In this document: piece by piece, positions 57,838 through 64,000 of the stretch | Position numbering within the stretch: position 1 is the stretch's first letter | How the letters are laid out: every line of letters begins with the position of its first letter | NCBI RefSeq assembly: GCF_018614585.1 | Contig: NZ_JAGGOI010000023.1 | Location: 62,001 to 126,000, forward strand | DNA from: Streptomyces sp. ISL-1 | GTDB lineage: Bacteria > Actinomycetota > Actinomycetes > Streptomycetales > Streptomycetaceae | Length of the DNA: 64,000 nt | Direction: 5' to 3' | The notes under the pieces: model-generated | What the model saw: only the letters and a program-made list of their open reading frames with translations | Told to the model about the DNA's origin: nothing | Databases searched by the model: none | Position numbers and translations under genes: made by a program

Positions 57838-58370
57838 TCAGATCCGGGTGGCGTTCCGGTCGAGGACGGCCCGCAACCGGTCGGCGTCGGCCGGTTCCGC
57901 GGCGCCGCGCTTGGGGAGGACGACCAGGCCGACGCCGTACTTGTCGGGCGTCAGCAGGACGAACAGTTCGTCCGTCTCCGCGTACCGGGTGAGCATCGGC
58001 CACCGGTACGTCGTCTCGCTGTCACGCGAGGTCACCCGCACCCCGCCGTCGTCCACGAGGCCTGGAACTTCCCCTGCGGGGCGAGCATCCGGTGCACCTG
58101 CCGCCCCTGGAGGGTGGGAATCAGCCCGTACAGACCGACGAGCACGGCCAGCGCCGCGAGGCAGACCACCGTCGACCTGAGACTGGGCTCCCCCGGCGCC
58201 GCGAAGTTCAGCACAAGAGCGCCCAGCACAACGACCGCGCCGGCCAGGAGCACCCCGTTCTGCAGCCGCCCGGCCGGAGTGGCCCGCATCCGCGCGCGGA
58301 GCGCCCCCACCGAGTCCGCGGTCGTCGGCAGGTAGGCCAACTCCACTGCGCTCGTTTCCTGCACGCCCAC
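57838..58370 (-). pseudogene. YcxB-like membrane protein, interrupted by a frameshift
   Basis: Two minus-strand frames join into one protein. The first (GTG at 58370) has VELAYLPTTADSVGALRARM, then two helices (LLAGAVVVLGALVLNFAAPG; TVVCLAALAVLVGLYGLIP) and reaches GRQVHRMLAPQGKFQAS before running into a stop. The second begins near 58057 with DDGGVRVTSRDSETTYRWPM and continues LTRYAETDELFVLLTPDKYG to the stop at 57838. Order, spacing and type (two helices, then a YcxB beta domain) match a YcxB-family protein of about 177 residues. One base is missing near 58056-58062. This is a real mutation or a sequence error. Confidence 0.75.
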
Positions 58371-58517
58371 TCCCCAGGTTGTCCGCTGTCGAGCCGCGAT
58401 CGTAGCGGCGCCCTCCGACAGCCGGGCACCCAGGCACCCGGGGGCTACGGCGTCGCGTCGAACCAGCGGTCCCGCGCCAGTTCCTCCGTGCGGGACGGGT
58501 CCTCCAGCAGCGCCGCC

Positions 58518-61500
58518 TCAGGAAACATGCGCCGCCAGATCGACGCGGGCACCGAGCCCGGTCTCTTTCTCGTCACCGTCCCAGCCATCCAGCGTCCGCC
58601 ACAGGACGTGTACACCGAACACCGCTCGCACGGTCTCCGCTGCCCACTCCTCAGCGGGCGACTCGGAGAGCACCAGGTACAGGCGGTCGGCGGACCGCGG
58701 CAGAGTGTGGTTCACCTCCAGCAAACGTGCTGCTCCGGCACGGAGGTCCGCGTACGTCGAACATCCGGAGCCGAGGACTTCATAGAGGAAGTGACCGTCC
58801 TGGCCTACCCGGCTGACGTCGACGACGGACGAATCGGACGGCCGCAGTCCCGCCCTCAGCAGGGCCGCCTTCAACTCGTACCGCACTGCTTCATGCGTGT
58901 TGCACTTCCGGTCGGACTCCGCTGCGACCGCCAGCTCGTGCTGAAGGGCCTGGCTCGCAATCGGACGTGGGCCGGCTGCCACTTCGTCGTCCTGCAAGGT
59001 GTCGGTGTGGTTCAACTCGTGCTCCTCCTGGGGTTCTTCGTTCGGTGAGCTGCCGTGTTCGGGCCGGTTGCCGTGTTCGGGCCGGTTGTCGAGTTCGGGT
59101 TCAGGCGCGGTGCCGGGGCGGCGCCGCAGGTTTTCGCGGGCTTCGGACAAAGGATCCGCCCAGCCGCTTCGCGCGAAATCGGTCAGGAGTGTCGTCCTCA
59201 GAACGGGATCCTCCGAAGAGACCGCGTCGCGTGTCCGCTGAGCAAGGTCCCGCAGGGCACCCAATCGGACCGCGTCAGGGGATCCGAGCAGCCGCCAGAC
59301 ACTCAGCCAGTCGGCCTGGTCCCGGCGCAGGCAGCGGTTCGCCATACCCTTCAGCTCCGACAGCCGAGCTGTGGCATCGGCCGGGACCGTGTCCCCGCGA
59401 GCCATGTCGCCCAGAACATCGAGCGCCGCCTCGTAGCGCGCTGCCATGCCGGCCGAGATGGGCTTGCGGCCGAAGTCGCTGGTCGAGACCATGCTTACCC
59501 GTGCTTCGTTACGGATCACCCAACCGTCCAGCTCGGATCCGACGGCGGGAGCCGGGGAGCCGTGGCGAAGGACGAGGAGGAGGGTGCGCTCCGTGTCGGG
59601 AAAGAGGGCCTGGACCCTCCAGTGGGAGCCGGGGCCGGGGCCGAGTACCCGGACCCGGACGCTGTCGCCGACCGCCAGGTCGCCCGCGCCGGATGTGCCG
59701 CCGCTTCCCGTCCCGGGGGATTCACCGGCCACCTCGGGAACGGACGGGGCGTCAACCGCATCATCGCTGCCTGAGATGAGGGCCTTCGGCAGCGGTGACG
59801 TGTGAAGGACGGTCAGGCTCTGCGTGCTGCGGGTCAGGGCCACGTACAGCTGGCGCAGACCGGCGGGTCCGCGGTCGGCGATGGCGGTCGGGTCCAGAAC
59901 CAGAACGTGGTCGAACTCCATGCCTTTGGCCTGGGTCGTGGCCAGTACGGACACGTTCTGACGCCTCTCCGGCGTCATGCCGTCCGCCTGGTCGACCCCC
60001 CGGCGGACCTCTTCCCGCCAGTGGGAGTCGTCGGGCACGATGACGGCGACCGACCTCGGGGAGCGGCCGTCGTGGGTACCGACGAGGCGGGTCGCGCGGG
60101 TCACGGTGTCGTCCAGCAGCTCCCACGGCGTCGTCGGAACCTGCCGTACCGCTTCCCCGTCGGCCCGGCGCACAGCGACCGGGTACGGAAGCGAAGGGGC
60201 AACCGCCCGGGCCAGGGGAGCCACGAACTCCATGATCTGAGCGGGTACTCGGTAACTGGTGTTCAGCTCCGCCACACGCCAGTCGCCCTCGCCGGAAAGG
60301 AGCCCGCCCAACCGGTCCCAGTCAGCGTACGTGTGTGGACCGGTGGCCTGCGCCAAATCGCCGAGTACGGTCATCGAGCCGGTCGGGCAACGCCTCCGCA
60401 ACGACCTCGCCTGCATCGGTGTCAGGTCCTGAGCCTCATCGACGACGATGTGCCGGTACCGCTGCGGGGTCTCACCGGCGATGAGGAAGCGCAGCTCCTC
60501 CAGACACACCAGATCGTCGAGCGTCCAGGCGTCCTCCGCCGCGCTTTCGGCCTTCGGCCTCTGCAACGCGGCCTGTTCACTGTCGCCGAGGATCTGCGAC
60601 GCGCACTCCCGCAGCTTGTCGGGCGAGTTGAGCAGACTCCGCAGAGCTTCCTCGGGACTCAGCGCCGGCCACGTCCGGTCGACAAGCGCCGTGACCTGAC
60701 GGTTGCGCTCGAGATCCCGACGCACCGTCGTATCCCGGCCACGCCGCGGCGCCAGCTCGACCAGTGCGCTCAGCAGACGGTCGACCACCAGTGTCCGGAA
60801 GCGGTCCCGGCGTGCGCGGTAGGCCCCAGTTCCCTCGCGCGCCTCGCGGAGAAGGCCGAGCACCTCCGAACGAGGCAGGCGCAGCGTTGTGCTGCCGATG
60901 GGGACGGTGAAGTCCGCCTCGTCCTTGTCGTGCGCGGGGGCGGTGGTGAGGGCATCCAGCGCTTCCGGTCTGCACTCGCTCTCGACTCGCCGTCGCAGGA
61001 CGGTAGCCATCCGGTCGTCGGACTTGACGAGCCGCGCCTTGGGGGAGTCCGTGCCGCGGATGTCTCCCTGCCAGAGGCGGGAGAGCTGAACCGCGTTGAC
61101 ATTGCGGGTGCCGAGGGTGGGCAGCACCCTCCCCACGTACTCCAGGAAGGTCTGATGCGGTCCCACGACCAAGATGTCCTGCGCGCGGAAGTGGTCGTTG
61201 TTCACCAGCCAGGTCACGCGGTGCAGGCCCACCGCGGACTTTCCGGTGCCCGGACCACCCTGGATCACGAGCACGTCCGCGGGTGAGCCGGTGACCAGCG
61301 CCATCTGGTCCCGTCGGATCGTCTCGACGATGTCCCGCATCCGTCCGCTGCGGGACCGGTGGAGTTCCCGCAGCAGGAACTCGTCCACCTGTTGCGGCTT
61401 CTTCCTACGCCTGCGAACGATTCCCCGAGGTGACGGCACTCGAGAGGGCGCGGGGTCCTCGGCGGGGGCGGTCTCCGGAACGTCGTCGTCGGCGATACTC

Positions 61501-62006
61501 GGCAGAACCACTGTGTCATCGCAGGTGTCGGGCGCTGCCGCGCCCTGATCACCGGGCACTGAAGCCGGGGCGATCTCGTCCAGGTAGTCCTCGACCGTGC
61601 GCTGCACGCAGCGTAACTGCCGCCGCAGGAGCACCTCCCCGGGCGCTTCCGGCAGCGCGTTGTACCACTTCCTGGCCAACGGGTTCGTCCAGAGAACCAC
61701 CATCTGGTCACGGGTCTCGACGTCGAACACGCTCCGCCGCCCGACATAGAAGGTCTCGGGCTTCATCTCGCCCGGTTCCTGCACATCCACCCTGCTGACG
61801 ACCAGGGCCTCCCCATCCAGGCCGCCGTACTCCTCGGCCCTGGCCTCGGCTTCCTTGCGGGCGGCGATGGAGTCCTTGCCACTGGCCGCCGCAGAGGCGG
61901 GCGGATGTTCGGCCATCTCCGCGAGGCGGGCCTCGTAACAGTCGTAGGCTCGGTCCACGGCCTTCTGCTCGCCGGCGACGACCGCTTCCCGTGATGTCGT
62001 GCTCAC
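58518..62006 (-). CDS. HelD/UvrD-type superfamily 1 helicase with long C-terminal extension
   Basis: 1162 residues from the GTG at 62006 (GGAGGGG six bases away). N-terminal coiled-coil segment (EQKAVDRAYDCYEARLAEMA), P-loop LVIQGGPGTGKSAVGLHRVT (about 250), Walker B RHIVVDEAQDLTP (about 545), LGDLAQATGPHTYADW, AELNTSYRVPAQIMEFVAPL, and motif VI QLYVALTRSTQSLTV (about 745). The RNA-polymerase-associated HelD/HelR proteins share this pattern but are about 700-770 residues. After the core come a strand-rich part (about 790-850, DSVRVRVLGPGPGSHWRVQA), a helical part, an EH/NRPEHG linker, and a C-terminal domain (about 1045-1150) I cannot name. The tail appears frameshifted: another frame continues past the stop to 58445. 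Confidence 0.85.
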   Translation of the reverse strand: MSTTSREAVVAGEQKAVDRAYDCYEARLAEMAEHPPASAAASGKDSIAARKEAEARAEEYGGLDGEALVVSRVDVQEPGEMKPETFYVGRRSVFDVETRDQMVVLWTNPLARKWYNALPEAPGEVLLRRQLRCVQRTVEDYLDEIAPASVPGDQGAAAPDTCDDTVVLPSIADDDVPETAPAEDPAPSRVPSPRGIVRRRRKKPQQVDEFLLRELHRSRSGRMRDIVETIRRDQMALVTGSPADVLVIQGGPGTGKSAVGLHRVTWLVNNDHFRAQDILVVGPHQTFLEYVGRVLPTLGTRNVNAVQLSRLWQGDIRGTDSPKARLVKSDDRMATVLRRRVESECRPEALDALTTAPAHDKDEADFTVPIGSTTLRLPRSEVLGLLREAREGTGAYRARRDRFRTLVVDRLLSALVELAPRRGRDTTVRRDLERNRQVTALVDRTWPALSPEEALRSLLNSPDKLRECASQILGDSEQAALQRPKAESAAEDAWTLDDLVCLEELRFLIAGETPQRYRHIVVDEAQDLTPMQARSLRRRCPTGSMTVLGDLAQATGPHTYADWDRLGGLLSGEGDWRVAELNTSYRVPAQIMEFVAPLARAVAPSLPYPVAVRRADGEAVRQVPTTPWELLDDTVTRATRLVGTHDGRSPRSVAVIVPDDSHWREEVRRGVDQADGMTPERRQNVSVLATTQAKGMEFDHVLVLDPTAIADRGPAGLRQLYVALTRSTQSLTVLHTSPLPKALISGSDDAVDAPSVPEVAGESPGTGSGGTSGAGDLAVGDSVRVRVLGPGPGSHWRVQALFPDTERTLLLVLRHGSPAPAVGSELDGWVIRNEARVSMVSTSDFGRKPISAGMAARYEAALDVLGDMARGDTVPADATARLSELKGMANRCLRRDQADWLSVWRLLGSPDAVRLGALRDLAQRTRDAVSSEDPVLRTTLLTDFARSGWADPLSEARENLRRRPGTAPEPELDNRPEHGNRPEHGSSPNEEPQEEHELNHTDTLQDDEVAAGPRPIASQALQHELAVAAESDRKCNTHEAVRYELKAALLRAGLRPSDSSVVDVSRVGQDGHFLYEVLGSGCSTYADLRAGAARLLEVNHTLPRSADRLYLVLSESPAEEWAAETVRAVFGVHVLWRTLDGWDGDEKETGLGARVDLAAHVS

Positions 62007-62312
62007 GTGTATCCCCTCCAGACAGCGCACCGGCGCTGCTACGGGCTGGCGCCAGGAACCCCGGTCATAGGATTAGCAGAATTCAGTGGGCAAAGAGTGA
62101 TCAATTGCCCAATCGGGCGACATGAGCTTTACTTCCGCCTGCCAGAGCTCCAACTGGCTTGCGGTAGGGCCGATCTCGTAGTGGCGGTAGCGGCAGCCCA
62201 GGCAGCGGAGCTTCGCTCGCGTGGGCATGGCCCCGATTGCGGACGTCGCAGCGAGCGGCGCGTCGGAGACCGCAGTTCCCAGTGCGGCGCGGAGGCAAAG
62301 GCGGCGCCCCGG
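62007..62312. other. Intergenic region upstream of the helicase
   Basis: 306 bases. It holds the helicase promoter side, with the only AT-richer stretch of the area near 62070-62115 (aggattagcagaattc, agagtgatcaattg). No ORF here has a ribosome site. The HATPase gene ends at 62313 on the same strand. I see nothing else supported. Confidence 0.5.
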
Positions 62313-62975
62313 TCACCGATGACCAGGGCTGTCGGGAGCTGACTTGGACAGAACGAGGTTGAATTCGCCCGAAGGCCCCCAGGGCTCCGTCGCGACTTCC
62401 GCCCAGACGACCTTGCCGATGGGAACACGCGGGGCCACACCCCAGCGGGCGGCCAGCACGTCCACGAGAAGCAGGCCGCGCCCCGACTCATCGTCGCTGG
62501 ACGGCACAGGCGCATGGGTGGGGGGCCGGTCCGATGACGCGTCCGACACCTCGATACGGATCAGACGGCGCGGCACATCCCAGCCCACGCGAAGCTGGAA
62601 ATCGCGCCCTGGCACTCGCCCGTGGCGTACCGAGTTGGTGGTGAGTTCCGCGACCAACAGCGCGACGGTGCAGGCGACGTCCGAGGCGGGCGGATGCCCC
62701 CACTCCTCCAGACGCCGCACTACGAGCCGCCGGGCGAGCTGCGCGCCTCGGGCTGTCGAGGTGAACTGCGCGGCGAACTCCTCGGGCGCGGACCCGTTTT
62801 TCTCCCCTGGGTCGCACGTTTCCCCGCCGAGCGGCAGTACCGCTGCTTCTTCCGTCTCGCGCTCCGGGCCGTCGCCCGGCATGGCCATGGTCTTCAGCAC
62901 GTGCCGTCCATCCCAGTCCGTCGATTTCGCACGACCCACAGCGTGTACGGATCGTGACGTTCCGTACTCAAGCAT
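62313..62975 (-). CDS. ATP-binding protein (HATPase, anti-sigma-factor-like)
   Basis: 220 residues, ATG at 62975 with AGGGGCG upstream. The HATPase_c fold of the RsbW-type: LARRLVVRRLEEWGHPPASD, VALLVAELTTNSVRHGRVPG (N-box with Asn), IRIEVSDASSDRPPT (G1), DESGRGLLLVDVLAARWGV (G2). The first 60 residues are an acidic extension. In Streptomyces such proteins stand beside XRE and DUF397 genes as in the whiJ-like loci; it is divergent from the XRE gene with 71 bases between them. Confidence 0.88.
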   Translation of the reverse strand: MLEYGTSRSVHAVGRAKSTDWDGRHVLKTMAMPGDGPERETEEAAVLPLGGETCDPGEKNGSAPEEFAAQFTSTARGAQLARRLVVRRLEEWGHPPASDVACTVALLVAELTTNSVRHGRVPGRDFQLRVGWDVPRRLIRIEVSDASSDRPPTHAPVPSSDDESGRGLLLVDVLAARWGVAPRVPIGKVVWAEVATEPWGPSGEFNLVLSKSAPDSPGHR

Positions 62976-63046
62976 CGACCGGCGCCCCTACGCTCGGAAG
63001 GTGACGAGGCCTTACGTCACAAGCTGTAAGGAACGGAAGTGAGCCC

Positions 63047-63991
63047 ATGGCCAAAGGAATTCAGCCCGAGGAGTCGATGGCCGCGCTCTTCGGCTCACGT
63101 GTCCGCAGACTCCGTACGGCCGCCGGGCTGACGCAGGCCGAACTGGGCGCGAAGACGCATGTGGTGAGCACCCGGATCACGCAGATCGAGCGCTCGTCGG
63201 GGGCGAAACCGACGCTGGATCTGGCTCGGGCGCTCGACGCGGCCCTGGCTGCGGACAACCTGCTGGTCGACCTGTGGCCCTATGTCTACCGGGAGGCATT
63301 CCCCGACTGGTCGCGGGCGTTCATGGCGCACTCGGCGAAAGCCGTGTCCATCGGGCAGTACGCGGCGCACGTAGTGCCGGGCCTGTTGCAGACCGAGGAC
63401 TACGCGCGGGCCGTCCTGAGCGTCGGCCGCTCGCTCACCGGCGAGGAGCAGTTGGAGGAGCGCGTTGCCGCCCGGCTCGCGCGACAGGAACGGCTCGGTT
63501 CGCCCGACCGCCCGGACCTGTGGGTGGTCCTGGACGAGGCCGTACTGCGTCGTCCGGTCGGCGGGCGGGACACCATGCACGGCCAGTTGGCCCGGCTGCT
63601 GGAAGCGACTACCGAGCCCCACATCACCGTGCAGGTGCTCCCCTTCGACCAGGGCGAGCACGACGCGTTGGGTGGCTCCCTGACCGTTCTGACGCAGCCG
63701 GATGGCTCCGAGGTCGCCTACACGGAGGGCGCGCACTACGGCCAACTCGTCGAGGATCCAGCCGAGGTCAGGCGCTTCACGGTGTCCTACGATCGGCTTC
63801 GGGCGGCAGCGCTGCCCCCGCTCATGTCGCTCGGCATGATCCGATCCGTGATGGAGGGCAACCACCGTGGCGCGAATGTCCCGTCCCGATCTGAACGGCG
63901 CCGCCTGGCGCAAGAGCAGCTACAGCAATCAGGAGGGGGGCGACTGCGTGGAGGTGGCGGACGGATTCCCCGGCGTCGTGCACGTCCGTGA
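63047..63991 (+). CDS. XRE-family regulator with DUF5753 (WhiJ-like)
   Basis: 314 residues. Helix-turn-helix: FGSRVRRLRTAAGLTQAELG, VSTRITQIERSSGAKPTLDL. The DUF5753 domain runs from about 95 (YAAHVVPGLLQTEDYARAVL) to 275 (YDRLRAAALPPLMSLGMIRS). The usual protein would end near MEGNHRGANV; here the frame continues 40 codons through a Gly/Arg-rich tail and over the start of the DUF397 gene in another frame. WhiJ-type regulators control development and antibiotic genes with a small DUF397 partner. A TACGCT at 62989-62994 is a possible -10. Confidence 0.88.
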   Translation: MAKGIQPEESMAALFGSRVRRLRTAAGLTQAELGAKTHVVSTRITQIERSSGAKPTLDLARALDAALAADNLLVDLWPYVYREAFPDWSRAFMAHSAKAVSIGQYAAHVVPGLLQTEDYARAVLSVGRSLTGEEQLEERVAARLARQERLGSPDRPDLWVVLDEAVLRRPVGGRDTMHGQLARLLEATTEPHITVQVLPFDQGEHDALGGSLTVLTQPDGSEVAYTEGAHYGQLVEDPAEVRRFTVSYDRLRAAALPPLMSLGMIRSVMEGNHRGANVPSRSERRRLAQEQLQQSGGGRLRGGGGRIPRRRARP

Positions 63992-64000
63992 CAGCAAGGC
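63867..64000 (+). CDS. DUF397 protein (3' partial)
   Basis: Starts at a GTG (63867) or ATG (63876) behind GGAGGG, and runs past the window end. The readable part has the family core: RPDLNGAAWRKSSYSNQEGG, then DCVEVADGFPGVVHVRDSK. DUF397 proteins are small partners of the XRE/DUF5753 regulators. It lies within the last 125 bases of the XRE gene in a different frame. Confidence 0.88.
   Translation, partial: MARMSRPDLNGAAWRKSSYSNQEGGDCVEVADGFPGVVHVRDSK

Overview
The window is high-GC actinobacterial DNA and almost certainly Streptomyces chromosome. The support is the strong G/C bias at third codon positions, many GTG starts, 4-base ATGA/GTGA stop-start overlaps, a subtilisin-inhibitor-like (SSI) protein, a WhiJ-type XRE/DUF397/HATPase set, a conservon-type GTPase and several Streptomyces-only families. 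I see no rRNA, tRNA, CRISPR array, prophage or insertion sequence. From memory, the block 4.6-45 kb follows the S. coelicolor SCO4402-SCO4366 neighbourhood (purU, dmdR1, SIS protein, pdxH, citrate synthase, acyl-CoA carboxylase operon, serC), so most of it is core chromosome.

Layout. 0-4.6 kb (+): a 5'-truncated PknG-like kinase, a four-helix membrane protein and a solute-binding lipoprotein, translationally coupled; this resembles the mycobacterial GlnX-GlnH-PknG sensing module. 4.6-9.5 kb: purU, an SCO4402-like gene, a LivK-like lipoprotein and a Gln/Tyr/Pro-rich single-pass membrane protein. 9.7-16.4 kb: a TPR regulator, a prim-pol-like protein, an ABC exporter pair, a membrane protein with a proline-rich cytoplasmic tail, and an SSI-type inhibitor with Arg predicted at P1. 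16.4-25.8 kb: a decayed gene, an alpha/beta hydrolase, the iron repressor dmdR1 divergent from a SIS-domain (NagS-like) gene with a DasR-like site between them, a 161-bp tandem duplication, a PAS protein, a 12-codon ORF behind an ideal Shine-Dalgarno, pdxH, citrate synthase and a 2OG-Fe(II)-type oxygenase with its own leader peptide. 26.0-26.7 kb: a VapBC pair.

26.75-36.9 kb (-) is one tightly coupled catabolic operon: TIGR03084 protein, AtuA-like protein, carboxyltransferase, biotin carboxylase/BCCP, acyl-CoA dehydrogenase, acyl-CoA ligase, enoyl-CoA hydratase, TetR regulator. An 18-bp perfect palindrome sits at its promoter. The gene set fits activation, dehydrogenation, carboxylation and hydration of a beta-methyl-branched acyl-CoA, in the style of acyclic terpene (atu) or leucine (liu) degradation.

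37-50 kb: an EamA exporter divergent from a LysR regulator, a PNPOx-like protein, a large FAD/Fe-S oxidoreductase, an orphan CvnD-like GTPase, serC, secreted proteins, a divergent MarR/AhpD pair with an apparently leaderless start, a Uma2 protein, an aldo/keto reductase and a 29-residue membrane protein. 50-58 kb: ThpR, a MarR-MFS efflux operon, a ribbon-helix-helix protein, a purine permease, a DUF2530 protein and a P-type ATPase. 57.8-64 kb: a frameshifted YcxB-like gene, a HelD-like helicase with a long C-terminal extension and an apparent 3' frameshift, and a HATPase/XRE/DUF397 regulatory set cut by the window end.
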